Shown here piece after piece: positions 23,737 to 32,418 of a DNA stretch of 64,000 bases; position 1 is the stretch's first letter, and each line of letters starts with the position of its first letter. Both the position numbers and the translations under genes were made by a program. The stretch spans positions 20,284-84,283 of IMG/VR virus record IMGVR_UViG_3300046373_000039, one strand, 5' to 3'. The notes below the pieces were generated by a model. The model searched no databases. It was not told the origin of the DNA and saw nothing but the letters and a program-made list of their open reading frames with translations. The stretch comes from a virus.

Positions 23737-25179
23737 TTATGTATTGATAATAATGTTGTCTGAAGACAGTGAAGCAATCATATCGAAAGCTACCGGAATA
23801 CTGTCAGTACCTGTTGGGCTGGCGGATATACCAATAAACAAGCTATCAATCTCATGACCTTTTACAGTATTGATTGGAGTGAACAACCTACTCCAAATTA
23901 CATCATCACCAATACCAAGATTACTATCAAAATAACTAATCAAGGCAGACTTAATATCATCAACACCAGTTCCTGGAAATTCACTGTCTGTAGTAAGATT
24001 GATCGTAATATAAACAGGTAGTGGATCAGGCCGTTCAAAACCAATATTATGAGAAAAACCTTGGGTATCGAAGATAACTACAACTGTATCACCGTAGCTT
24101 CTGATACCCATTGGTTTATTTTCCCAGATGGTATTTGCAATATCAATACTAACACCACCAAGAACAATGGGCATAAAGCTGTGTGCAGGAACACCAAAAG
24201 CATCTACAACATCTGTATCATTCTCGTAGATTCTTACTTCCTCAACACCTTCAAGATTAATCAATGCCGAGTACAAAGCTTCAAGAATATTAGAGGCCCG
24301 TTCAAACTTAGTCTCTCTAAACCTTAAGCGAAGCTCCTCATCTGTTTCGAGATTTCTACCAGGACTTGCAGCTTGGGGGTTTGTAACACTGTCCCAACCA
24401 AGCTGGGGAGTAAGAATAACATTCAATGTATTAGCTTCGGCGTTAACTTCGCCCACTACACTACTCTGAACTTCACCAAGCTTTTGTACTTTAGTAATTC
24501 CAATATTAGGGGTAACAGTGAAAGTTACAACAGAGAATTCATCAACACGACTAATTTTAAGAGACGTACCCTCAATGCTGCTAACAAGGCTTGGGTGGCT
24601 TGCAATAATTACAGCATTCAACCCAGCAACAATCTCAGCAGCTGTAGCAGAGGCATCACTTGTGAAATTGATCGTGTTAGCGGTAGTGATGGATGTATAA
24701 GTTATGCTATAAACTGTGGTGTTAGAAACCGTTATGGGAGTGACCGTAACACCGACCGCTTGAGAAGGAGAAAGAGCTACAGGAGACAGAATTGTCCACT
24801 GACTACTATCAATTGAGCTACCTACAGTGAGCCCTGATGACACCAGAGTACCATTATCCCCTGAGATGATCACTTGTGCTGTTGAATAGGTCTGCTCTTG
24901 TCTAGCGATACCACCAAGAGCTACAAGGTTATCCAGAGCAATACCCGTTGCAGAATTGGGGTCAAATGCTTGGTAATCAGCTTGTGCTACTTCCCATAAG
25001 TCTGCTAAGCTTGGGCTCACAAGCGCTACAAGCCTACCCAATGCTGAGCTATTGGATGTGTCGACCTGATCACCGGGTTCAACTAAATCTTGAAATAAAG
25101 AGGTAGCTTCAGCGCGTAGGTCTGAGAGTATCTCTGTCATTCTTTTAATTGTAAAGCCTTGGTCAGAAATACCCGCCAT
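23737..25179 (-). CDS. Baseplate J-like protein (wedge)
   Basis: A 480-residue wedge protein of the gpJ family that forms the baseplate ring. Recognisable: the N-terminal QGFTIKRMTEILSDLRAEA, NSSALGRLVALVS, SATGIALDNLVALGGIARQ, and later AASPGRNLETDEELRLRF and EGVEEVRIYEN. Between about 145 and 245 is an inserted beta-rich module (NTTVYSITY, FTSDASATAAEIVAGLN) that also occurs in the tail sheath of this phage. Confidence 0.85.
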   Translation of the reverse strand: MAGISDQGFTIKRMTEILSDLRAEATSLFQDLVEPGDQVDTSNSSALGRLVALVSPSLADLWEVAQADYQAFDPNSATGIALDNLVALGGIARQEQTYSTAQVIISGDNGTLVSSGLTVGSSIDSSQWTILSPVALSPSQAVGVTVTPITVSNTTVYSITYTSITTANTINFTSDASATAAEIVAGLNAVIIASHPSLVSSIEGTSLKISRVDEFSVVTFTVTPNIGITKVQKLGEVQSSVVGEVNAEANTLNVILTPQLGWDSVTNPQAASPGRNLETDEELRLRFRETKFERASNILEALYSALINLEGVEEVRIYENDTDVVDAFGVPAHSFMPIVLGGVSIDIANTIWENKPMGIRSYGDTVVVIFDTQGFSHNIGFERPDPLPVYITINLTTDSEFPGTGVDDIKSALISYFDSNLGIGDDVIWSRLFTPINTVKGHEIDSLFIGISASPTGTDSIPVAFDMIASLSSDNIIINT

Positions 25180-25188
25180 TTTATTTCC

Positions 25189-25560
25189 TTAATTTATAGG
25201 GTTTAAAGTGAGGGGTGCTGAGATTGTCCCATCCACAACTTTAATTTTAAAAATCAGATCGTAGTGTCTATTAACAAAAGTAGACTCCCAAGACACAATT
25301 TCTTTAACGCCTTGGTCAGATAAAACTTTCTGTTGAAGTATTAAATCAACTGATGCCTTGGATACTTGTTTTTTAGCAAGTATTCTTTGTTCCCAAGGTA
25401 TGCCATATGTAGTGTCCAAAAACCATTCACCCATCCACGTTCTGAGAAGGATCAAAAGTCTTTGACCTGTAACTTCCACTGGTGTTTGAGTTGTGTCTTG
25501 TTTGAGCAGTGACCCATTCCGCCAGATGATATCTCGGTCTGAACCTAGTCTGAAATCCAT
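25189..25560 (-). CDS. Baseplate wedge protein, gp25/gpW-like
   Basis: A 123-residue gp25-like protein. ATG 25560 is chosen because AAGG lies nine bases upstream; a longer reading starts within the spike gene. Family features: RLGSDRDIIW, LLILLRTWMGEWFLDTTYG and ILQQKVLSDQGVKEI. In contractile systems this protein sits at the sheath-baseplate joint and triggers contraction. Overlap with the upstream gene's stop shows tight coupling. Confidence 0.8.
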   Translation of the reverse strand: MDFRLGSDRDIIWRNGSLLKQDTTQTPVEVTGQRLLILLRTWMGEWFLDTTYGIPWEQRILAKKQVSKASVDLILQQKVLSDQGVKEIVSWESTFVNRHYDLIFKIKVVDGTISAPLTLNPIN

Positions 25561-25570
25561 AACGTATACC

Positions 25571-26344
25571 TTAATTGCTTGGGGGGGCTGTAGAGGGTGC
25601 ATGACGGTGTGTGTTGAATACTACACCGTTGAAGGTAGCCTGACCCCCGACCAAAGTATAATTACCAGTCTGACTGTAATCCCCTTGATGAATTATCGAA
25701 CCAATCCATGTGGTTGATCCAATGTCTATTGTAGCTGTAGGGGCATTCCAACTAATACTAGAGGCTGCGTTGATAGTTATATCTGAACCTTCAATCACAA
25801 TGGGCATATTACTTGTGGTGATACCAATACTCCCATCCACTTTAATTCTAACTTCAGCCTCGACACCACCAAGATTTCCAAATAAAACTGTATCCTTAGT
25901 GTCATGAGGCAGTATATGTTTCGCTGGGTTATTCACAGCAACTCCGGGAGGTTGGATACCCGGAAGAAAGATAGCGTCACTCTTATCCATCTTAGCAAAA
26001 TTACTTGGCATTGATGGTCTACCATTACCAGCCTTCCACCCATCCATGTTTCGCATAGAGAAGATAGCCATACCAGTATCACCAATCTCAATTGGGAATG
26101 TAAAGCCTGCTTTCTTGGAAACTTGGAAAGAGACTGGTATACCCGCCAGTATTGGATACTCTTTAACTGTACCATCTTGAAACTTTTGGTTAATGGTAGG
26201 TTGGATATCAACCATTTGACCATTCAACCCATCTCTGACAGCGACAACAATACAGGGGATATTTGTAAAAACATTATCCATCTGACTGCTGAAGGCACTA
26301 ACCATTGAGGACTGGATTGCTGCCACTGCTTCCGAACTCATCAA
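25571..26344 (-). CDS. Baseplate central spike protein, Gp138/gpV-like
   Basis: A 257-residue spike. The N-terminal half is an OB-fold type domain (IPCIVVAVRDGLNGQMVDIQP, in pieces, IGDTGMAIFSMRN) like Gp138_N/gpV. The C-terminal half is a beta-repeat shaft (IVIEGSDITINAASSISWN). It ends NTHRHAPSTAPP, where the HxH may hold a metal ion at the tip, as in known phage membrane-piercing spikes. It would puncture the outer membrane. Confidence 0.8.
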   Translation of the reverse strand: MMSSEAVAAIQSSMVSAFSSQMDNVFTNIPCIVVAVRDGLNGQMVDIQPTINQKFQDGTVKEYPILAGIPVSFQVSKKAGFTFPIEIGDTGMAIFSMRNMDGWKAGNGRPSMPSNFAKMDKSDAIFLPGIQPPGVAVNNPAKHILPHDTKDTVLFGNLGGVEAEVRIKVDGSIGITTSNMPIVIEGSDITINAASSISWNAPTATIDIGSTTWIGSIIHQGDYSQTGNYTLVGGQATFNGVVFNTHRHAPSTAPPSN

Positions 26345-27237
26345 GTACCTCCAGATTTAATAACTTTTTCAAGTGACGTTGCACGAATCTCGGTGTACCA
26401 GCTTGCGCTTCTCCACCCCCCTGTGTGCCTAAGAGACTCAACTTTGAACCACCCCGTAATTAAAGTATCTTCTAGCCTGATAATATCTCCAGCTCTTATA
26501 TCGGGATTTAGCAAGATTTTCATTTGAACACCAGGCTTCTTAACTTTATCTTTCTTAGACCTTTGTCTATCACCAGAGACGCGGTAAGGGGTTTCAATCA
26601 AACCGGTATACTTAGAAAGTACATATGCTTGTTGAAAATTCTCAGTGTTGCCTCTGTCATTATCATGGATGTACACAACACCATCATCAAGCTGCCAGTT
26701 ACAAGCATACTTTTCACACAGCTCGTTAAGCATCTCTTTCGGAGTACCACTAAGAGGATACCCATAGAGGAGGGGACTGTTTAGGTTAGTTCCGTTGAAC
26801 ACTCCACGATCAGCACCAATCGCTTTAACAAGCCTATTGGCAGCATCTTTAGGGGATTGACCTTCAGGTACAAATTCAGATAAAACTTGATGGTTTAACT
26901 CAACGTAACCTGTGCCTAGAGTGATTTGCGTAATACGATCCGTACCAGATTTACGAGTTGTTACATGAGTAACTTGCCCAGAAAATAATCTTTGTGGTCC
27001 ACCCGTATCTAAATAACCAGCCTCAAATACTGCCGCTGGGTAATCAGTGTCGAGAAGTTTAATGTGCTCATCACTAAGATTATAAATTTCAATCGCTGCA
27101 CTATTTGTCTTTTTCTTATTATCTGAAGATTTAGATATATCAAATGTAACTTGAAGATCTATAATTTCTAGTGCTTCCCCAGATTCGTAATCTCCCACTA
27201 TCAAGCGGTACTGCCTGTTGCGTTGTAGTAGGTCCAT
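26341..27237 (-). CDS. Baseplate hub protein
   Basis: A 298-residue protein between plug and spike genes, the position of the gp27/gpD-type hub that joins tail tube and central spike. It begins MDLLQRNRQYRLIVGDYESG and contains NSAAIEIYNLSDEH and MLNELCEKYACNWQLDDGVVY, which I recall from hub proteins of Pam3/KPP10-like phages. Stop and start overlap with the spike gene by four bases. Confidence 0.75.
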   Translation of the reverse strand: MDLLQRNRQYRLIVGDYESGEALEIIDLQVTFDISKSSDNKKKTNSAAIEIYNLSDEHIKLLDTDYPAAVFEAGYLDTGGPQRLFSGQVTHVTTRKSGTDRITQITLGTGYVELNHQVLSEFVPEGQSPKDAANRLVKAIGADRGVFNGTNLNSPLLYGYPLSGTPKEMLNELCEKYACNWQLDDGVVYIHDNDRGNTENFQQAYVLSKYTGLIETPYRVSGDRQRSKKDKVKKPGVQMKILLNPDIRAGDIIRLEDTLITGWFKVESLRHTGGWRSASWYTEIRATSLEKVIKSGGT

Positions 27238-27240
27238 ATA

Positions 27241-27573
27241 TTACTCTTCTGAAAATATATAAAAACAGTTATAGTATTGATCAATCGAATCAGGGTAAAC
27301 CTTATAAGGCTCACTGATAATATCTGCTTTCTCCTCCATCCAAATAAATCCAGTAAGGGGGAAGAAGGCATAATCTAATAAGATTGGGTAATTCGGGACT
27401 AAAGCTTCTCCTAGCACAATAGGGTTACTATCAGCATCGTACAAATTTATAAAGTATAAAGCAGATCGCTCATTATAAATAAACTCAAGAATATAAGAGT
27501 TACCTTGAAAAGCTATTGTATAAGTGTAGTAAGGATCTGGAAATAAAGGCATTGTTACATACTTATCAGCCAT
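27241..27573 (-). CDS. Baseplate plug protein (DUF6983-like)
   Basis: A 110-residue beta-rich protein beginning MADKYVTMPLFPDPYYTY, with FIYNERSALYFINLYD and a final acidic tail. This matches the small plug protein of simple contractile baseplates that closes the tube exit around the hub. Overlaps the upstream gene by eight bases. Confidence 0.7.
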   Translation of the reverse strand: MADKYVTMPLFPDPYYTYTIAFQGNSYILEFIYNERSALYFINLYDADSNPIVLGEALVPNYPILLDYAFFPLTGFIWMEEKADIISEPYKVYPDSIDQYYNCFYIFSEE

Positions 27574-28363
27574 TTTCTCTAGCCTTCCTTAGTGGGTCTG
27601 TGTCTTTAGGAGCATTATCTCCTGCATTAGCCCCATCAACATCTTGAGGTGTGCTATCTTGTTTACCTTTTGATGCTTTAGTGGAAACTTTCTTTTTTAA
27701 AGAGTTTTGTACATCTTTAGGGATTACAGTTTTCTTCAAGAAAGCAAAAGTAACTTGTTCAAATGTAATATCACAATATAAACCATATCCCGTATTTGCA
27801 TCTTCCTTAAAAGTAATTTTAGTCATCACCAGATTATTAATTACTTTACGAAGGAGGGTGTTGTCATATTCGAACAAACGGACCAATTGAATACTTGGGT
27901 CAAACTGTCCCGACTTTTCATTGAAGATAACCCCAGCAGTAAGATCAATAAGCGCTTGTCTGATCTGTTCAATTAAATCAGTACGCCTACTGTCTATCAC
28001 AACCTCTGGTGTACTATCAGACAGAAATTGTCCAATACTGTCTGGGATAAACTTCTTAAGAACACTTAGGTCTGTTGAGTTCACACTAACAGCAGTAGGG
28101 GCTTCGTTGCTGTTATAAGGAGCATTGCCCTCCAAATCTTGGATTAGGTATGTTCCTGTAGAAATATCCACTCCTGTGATTACAGCGCTGATTGTGAAGA
28201 CAGGATTATTACGGATAAAGTGATCCGTAATGTTTCCGCCTTGATCTACAGGATGCTTTGTAACACTGCCAGAATAATTCTGAGTATATGTTTGCACAGC
28301 GTCACAGTATATAAAGCCGCCATCTTCGTCCGAGGAGTCACCCCAACCAATTGCCAAACTCAT
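27566..28363 (-). CDS. Dit-like baseplate protein
   Basis: A 265-residue protein directly after the tape measure gene. Its N-terminal half has short beta segments (AVQTYTQNYSGSVTKHPVD, ISAVITGVDIST) like the Dit-type ring protein of long-tailed phages, which starts tube assembly. The C-terminal 45 residues are low-complexity and charged (KKVSTKASKGKQDSTPQD). Assignment relies on position and pattern. Confidence 0.65.
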   Translation of the reverse strand: MSLAIGWGDSSDEDGGFIYCDAVQTYTQNYSGSVTKHPVDQGGNITDHFIRNNPVFTISAVITGVDISTGTYLIQDLEGNAPYNSNEAPTAVSVNSTDLSVLKKFIPDSIGQFLSDSTPEVVIDSRRTDLIEQIRQALIDLTAGVIFNEKSGQFDPSIQLVRLFEYDNTLLRKVINNLVMTKITFKEDANTGYGLYCDITFEQVTFAFLKKTVIPKDVQNSLKKKVSTKASKGKQDSTPQDVDGANAGDNAPKDTDPLRKARENG

Positions 28364-28373
28364 AGGTGACTCC

Positions 28374-30236
28374 TTATTGTTTCACTGGGAATTGAACATT
28401 TACTTGATCAAATGATTGTACAAACATGTTTGCAACAGCTTCACCAATAGCTTGTGCTTGTGCATTGGCATCCATACCTTGTAGGGTTGACCCGTCCACA
28501 TTAACTTCAATATTGATTTCGTTACTGTTGTTATTAACAATACCCATAGCCTTATCTTCAGCAGCAGCTTTAGCCATTTCAGCTTGTTGGTCATCATAAC
28601 CAGCGGCGTCATGGTAGTACAAAGAGTTTGGGTCTTCGTAGACAGCCCTACCTCGTTCACGAGCTTTATTTAAGTTAACACCAGTATTATTGATGATATC
28701 GCCAAAGATAGCAGCAGGAGAAGCATACTCCATCCCAAATAAACTTGCTTTCTCTGTAGCACTATTGTTTGTTGGCTCTGTAGGAAGAGCCCCACTTTTC
28801 CACTTTTGAAATTCAGCTATTGCATTCATAATAGAAGCAATTTCTTTGGCGGTTGACTCTAGAGTGGGTAAGAAGTCAAATTTAATAGAAGATATGTCTG
28901 TAAATATTTGTTGAATATTTTTCCAATCTTCTTGTAGTTGTTTTGTTTTATCAATACCCAACCAGTCAGAAACTACACTATCTTTACCCTCTAGCGCCCT
29001 AATAAAAGACTGCGGGAAAAGGAGCAAATCATCGGCCCATTTGGTGGCTTCATTGAAGCCCTCAGCAAGAGTCCTTACTAGGCCATTGCTTTCACTTAAG
29101 CCCGCTGAAAGTGTGCGAAATATACGGGCAAAACCTTCTTCTACACCTGAGTTTGAAGCTATCACTGCAAGATCAGTTACAGTATTTTGGTACTTAGCTT
29201 GTTCCGCTTGCGAGGCAGCGGAGGCAGCTCCAATTCCCGGAGCTGCTTTTTGTGATGCAATGTTAGCTGCTACATTAAGGATATCACCACGAACTAGACC
29301 TTTCTTCATTGCAGCTTCAAGAGCAATTATTGCTTCAGAACCCGTCAGCTTTCCGCCTGTCTGTTGCTGGTACGCCTGCGCGAAAATATCTTTAGCTCCT
29401 GGCAAGCTATTACCAAGCTGTTTCGTCAATTCTTCGGCTTGAAGTTTATCCTTACCTGCGACTTGACTGAGTGCGTTGAACACTAACTTCTGTCTTTCGG
29501 CACTTAGTTTTTGCACCCTACCATATTCAGAAAACCCTTTAAAAATATTCCGAGCTTGAGCATTGGTTCCACCAGCACCAATAATATTTGCAGTTAGATT
29601 ATTAAAATCCCCCGATGCTTGGAGATAATTGAAGCCTACGCGATTTGCTTGGTTTCGCAGCCACTCAAAGTTCTGCTTACCTTCTTCAACAGTACCACCG
29701 TTTGCTGTAGACACAGCCTGAGTTTGTAATTGAGCTGCAACAACCTCTTGGTTTCTTTTATTTAGGGCGCCAAGCCCATAGCCCCCTAATCCTAGCGCAA
29801 GTGCTGGGCCAAATAGATTAGGCATTCCGCGAAGACCGCCTACACCTCCTGCGACGGCACCAGCGGCAAGTCCCTGTCTTCCCGAACCAACACCCGTCCT
29901 GACATTTGGTCTGATAGTGGCAGCTTCACCAGCAACACGGGTTGCTTGAATCGTGGCCGCAGTCATTACTCTGTTAAGATGTTGCTGATTCACATCAAAA
30001 CGACTAATCTCAAACACTAGCCTAGAGGAAGCTATATCTAACGCATTACCTAAGGCTATATTCAACCGGCGTTGGTCTACATCAAATCTTCCAAGTGATA
30101 AAGTTATTGGTGTGTTTGCAAACTTACCTAACTTCTTTAGTCGATTCTCAACATGATCAAGGGCCTTGTCAACTTTCTTAACGGAAGATTTATCAAGCTC
30201 AATCCCCATGCTGGCAAAGTACTTACTAATCTGCAA
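28374..30236 (-). CDS. Tail tape measure protein
   Basis: A 620-residue, largely helical protein that sets tail length. Between about 165 and 330 lies the tape measure N-terminal domain: TQAVSTANGGTVEEGKQ, LSQVAGKDKLQAEELTKQLG (in pieces), SLPGAKDIFAQAYQQQTG. A Gly/Ala-rich hydrophobic stretch near 120-160 may be membrane-active. The usual rule of about 1.5 angstroms per residue suggests a tail near 90 nm. It follows the tail chaperones. Confidence 0.85.
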   Translation of the reverse strand: MQISKYFASMGIELDKSSVKKVDKALDHVENRLKKLGKFANTPITLSLGRFDVDQRRLNIALGNALDIASSRLVFEISRFDVNQQHLNRVMTAATIQATRVAGEAATIRPNVRTGVGSGRQGLAAGAVAGGVGGLRGMPNLFGPALALGLGGYGLGALNKRNQEVVAAQLQTQAVSTANGGTVEEGKQNFEWLRNQANRVGFNYLQASGDFNNLTANIIGAGGTNAQARNIFKGFSEYGRVQKLSAERQKLVFNALSQVAGKDKLQAEELTKQLGNSLPGAKDIFAQAYQQQTGGKLTGSEAIIALEAAMKKGLVRGDILNVAANIASQKAAPGIGAASAASQAEQAKYQNTVTDLAVIASNSGVEEGFARIFRTLSAGLSESNGLVRTLAEGFNEATKWADDLLLFPQSFIRALEGKDSVVSDWLGIDKTKQLQEDWKNIQQIFTDISSIKFDFLPTLESTAKEIASIMNAIAEFQKWKSGALPTEPTNNSATEKASLFGMEYASPAAIFGDIINNTGVNLNKARERGRAVYEDPNSLYYHDAAGYDDQQAEMAKAAAEDKAMGIVNNNSNEINIEVNVDGSTLQGMDANAQAQAIGEAVANMFVQSFDQVNVQFPVKQ

Positions 30237-30250
30237 TGTTCATTACTCCG

Positions 30251-30445
30251 TCATTTGGGTTTATTCTTTTCAGCCTTTGCTTTATTTATGGCTTGTTGAT
30301 TTAAAGAATCATACACATCAAGAATCTCCAGCTGTTTTAGCATCTGTCTTGTAGAGTATTTCCACTCCATTTCAGCAGCTAACCCAAGACCACCTTTCTC
30401 ATGCATCGCAATCCTATAAATGCTCCAAGGCTGAGAGAACGTCAA
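30251..30445 (-). CDS. Tail assembly chaperone, frameshift extension (gpT-like)
   Basis: This frame (64 codons from TTG 30445) stays open upstream to about 30559, overlapping the 3' end of the preceding chaperone in the -1 phase. It contains GGLGLAAEMEWKYSTRQML and a basic end (KAKAEKNKPK). It has no good ribosome site, so it is probably made only as an extension of the upstream protein by -1 frameshifting, giving a fusion of about 190 residues. Confidence 0.6.
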   Translation of the reverse strand: MTFSQPWSIYRIAMHEKGGLGLAAEMEWKYSTRQMLKQLEILDVYDSLNQQAINKAKAEKNKPK

Positions 30446-30482
30446 ATCAATTTCTTTTTCTAAAGTCGTTGGTGGTGCTTTT

Positions 30483-30530
30483 CCCGATACAGATGTATCA
30501 ATTACTCTTCTGTATCGGGTGCCTGAAAAA
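30483..30530 (-). promoter_or_regulatory. Probable -1 frameshift signal (T-run plus stem-loop)
   Basis: On the coding strand a run CTTTTTC (30531-30525) is followed after five bases by a perfect 11-pair stem (30519-30509 with 30493-30483) whose 15-base loop contains the zero-frame stop. Spacing and geometry fit a stimulator of programmed -1 frameshifting. Confidence 0.55.
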
Positions 30531-30822
30531 GTTCTTCGAAGTTGAAATTCAGCACCTCTTTATACAGTTTGTTGAGGTGGGCATACTTACGAGAAAAGAA
30601 TACATCAAAGCTTTTCTCAGTAATTTGCATGTTGTCTTTAGAGACATAGTTACAGATGATTTGTTTCATCTGGCTAAGGTCTGCCTTACCTTCATCAATT
30701 GCTGCTTGATGCTTTTCAATAAACATCAAGCCTTTAGTTGCTGGCATAGCACTAACCAAATAGTCTACATCATCAACTGTAATAGTTGTTTGTTCCAATA
30801 CTTGAAATTGTGGAGCTGCCAT
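30502..30822 (-). CDS. Tail assembly chaperone (gpG-like)
   Basis: A 106-residue mostly helical protein between tube and tape measure genes, the position of gpG-type chaperones that coat the tape measure during tail assembly. It begins MAAPQFQVLEQTTITVDD and ends FQAPDTEE. A stem-loop overlapping its stop and an open -1 frame beyond suggest that some ribosomes continue into the gpT-like extension. Confidence 0.7.
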   Translation of the reverse strand: MAAPQFQVLEQTTITVDDVDYLVSAMPATKGLMFIEKHQAAIDEGKADLSQMKQIICNYVSKDNMQITEKSFDVFFSRKYAHLNKLYKEVLNFNFEELFQAPDTEE

Positions 30823-30843
30823 TTATTTTATCTCAGAATTAAA

Positions 30844-31341
30844 CTAAAAAATATTATCTATGAAATTGCCAGCCTCACTCAGTGCCCTGTCTAATAGGTC
30901 AGTTGCTGGTTTAGCATTTCCCCCGACAGTGTATGTGTCAGTAGTTTGTGCAAAGAATTCCCAATTCCGGTATTCAAACTGACCTGAGAATGTTGCTGTT
31001 GGATACCCTGTAATAAAAGCTTCATTGGAAGAAAATACACTTCGCCCAGATCTATCTTTTAACATCAAAGAAATTCTAGCAGTACCCTCATCTAAATCTA
31101 ATTCATGAATATATGAAAGTACATCATTTCCTTGAGAGCTTTGAAGCAGAGATATTGTGAGTGTCGCTGAAGTATCTACATTCCTTACACGAGTATTCTT
31201 GCCCCTAATACCCCTAACTACAGCAAATCCTTTAACTGTTCTTGAGATAGTAACACTTTGCCAGCCAGTTAATTGATAACCACCAATAGTAAGAACCACA
31301 TCTTTAGGGTTATAAGTTTGGACCGTAAAACCATTAGTCAT
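30844..31341 (-). CDS. Tube-like structural protein 3 (DUF3277-like)
   Basis: A 165-residue beta-rich protein beginning with YNPKDVVLTIGGYQLTGW and containing TSATLTISLLQSSQGNDVLSY (in pieces), the pattern of KPP10-type tube proteins. It resembles the two genes upstream of it. Only one of the three is likely to be the main tube protein; the others probably form tube-baseplate adaptors. Start overlaps the previous stop by one base. Confidence 0.7.
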   Translation of the reverse strand: MTNGFTVQTYNPKDVVLTIGGYQLTGWQSVTISRTVKGFAVVRGIRGKNTRVRNVDTSATLTISLLQSSQGNDVLSYIHELDLDEGTARISLMLKDRSGRSVFSSNEAFITGYPTATFSGQFEYRNWEFFAQTTDTYTVGGNAKPATDLLDRALSEAGNFIDNIF

Positions 31342-31838
31342 CAGAGTACACCCTCAATAATAGAAGCAGCACCTGATGCAAGGTTGATAAGTTCTTGTAG
31401 AATACCACTAGCGTCTTGGTTACTACCAATATTTATAACAGCTTGGGAGGATTTCAGTATCCAAGTACGAGTGTCAAAGTTTGTACTTTGAATCATATTA
31501 GGCACACCCTCAATCCAAGTGCTGGTAGAGAAGAAAAGGTCAGTCCCTGATAAATCCTTAATAAACAGAGGAAATTTACCAACCTGAGATAACTCATCTA
31601 GTTGCCAAAGCTTAGTTAGAATATCATTAGACGTGGAGCCACGATGGAAAGTTAGTGAAATCGTGTAGGTTTGACTATTAGTATATATCCTAGCAACTTG
31701 CCCATCTGTTGTTTCTGTGGAACCGTAGGCTACTTTATCTTTGCTTATGCTGATAAAAGTTCCATCAGCGAATCCATCTAAAGGTATACCGAAAGCAAGA
31801 CAATTGACAGCTTCTGGAGAGTAATTTGCTAATGTCAT
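31341..31838 (-). CDS. Tube-like structural protein 2 (DUF3277-like)
   Basis: A 165-residue paralogue of its neighbours: ANYSPEAVNCLAFGIPLDGF at the start, ADGTFISISKDK, and TYTISLTFHRGSTSNDIL in the middle, parallel to ADGTFVSMNR and VDVTLHQYSPSNTVL in the upstream gene. Likely a tube or tube-initiator component. Preceded by a hairpin that separates it from the more strongly expressed upstream gene. Confidence 0.7.
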   Translation of the reverse strand: MTLANYSPEAVNCLAFGIPLDGFADGTFISISKDKVAYGSTETTDGQVARIYTNSQTYTISLTFHRGSTSNDILTKLWQLDELSQVGKFPLFIKDLSGTDLFFSTSTWIEGVPNMIQSTNFDTRTWILKSSQAVINIGSNQDASGILQELINLASGAASIIEGVL

Positions 31839-31856
31839 TATTATTCCTTAAGTACA

Positions 31857-31874
31857 AGGGGCCTTTCAGCCCCT
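31857..31874 (-). terminator. Hairpin between tube-like genes (possible weak terminator)
   Basis: AGGGGC / GCCCCT stem with a six-base loop, followed in the leftward direction by TGTACTT. The same layout occurs after the capsid gene (36782). It may trim transcript levels after highly expressed structural genes, or protect RNA 3' ends. Confidence 0.5.
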
Positions 31875-31882
31875 ATTAGGCA

Positions 31883-32416
31883 TTAAGGATTCAACCGCCA
31901 GCGACTCTCAACCGTACCACCAGCAGCCTCAACAGCAGCCACTTCAGCAGGAGCCAGAGGGATATTACCACCAATAAACAAGTCGCTACCAAACAGATAG
32001 ATCTGCCAATCACGGGTAGAAGTTTCTGAACTAAACTCTACAGCAGGTGGTGCAGCGATGATAGCGCTGTTAGAAGAAACAACAGTCTGACCACTCAAAT
32101 CTTTGATGGTTACAGAAAAAACCCATGTATTATCTGTGGTTTGAGCATCAGCAATTTGAAGTTGTTGCAAAACAGTGTTTGATGGTGAATATTGATGCAA
32201 AGTAACATCAACAGTCATACCAGTTACTTTACGCTTAACTCGACCGAATGAATTAGAAGTGCCAACACCCTGATAGGGGGTAGAACTTGGAACCAAGCGG
32301 TTCATTGAAACGAAAGTACCGTCTGCAAAACCGCTTACAGTGTGTACAAAGTCACCTTTCGAAATAACAATTGTAAAATCGTCAGGGGAGTAGTTACCAA
32401 TATAATTTGAAGCCAT
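31883..32416 (-). CDS. Tail tube protein (DUF3277-like), probably the main tube subunit
   Basis: A 177-residue beta-rich protein beginning GNYSPDDFTIVISKGDF. It is the first of three related genes and stands nearest the sheath gene. A hairpin follows it, as after the major capsid gene, which fits high expression. It would form the inner tube through which DNA passes. The identity as main tube protein is inferred from order and the hairpin. Confidence 0.7.
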   Translation of the reverse strand: MASNYIGNYSPDDFTIVISKGDFVHTVSGFADGTFVSMNRLVPSSTPYQGVGTSNSFGRVKRKVTGMTVDVTLHQYSPSNTVLQQLQIADAQTTDNTWVFSVTIKDLSGQTVVSSNSAIIAAPPAVEFSSETSTRDWQIYLFGSDLFIGGNIPLAPAEVAAVEAAGGTVESRWRLNP

Positions 32417-32418
32417 TG

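Noticed and set aside
24373-24816. 147-codon frame opposite baseplate J
   Set aside because: Antisense to a well-supported gene, with Asn/Ser/Cys-rich composition and no start signal.
30469-30894. 141-codon frame opposite the tail chaperone
   Set aside because: Low-complexity Cys/Phe/Leu content typical of antisense reading; no ribosome site; all neighbours read leftward.
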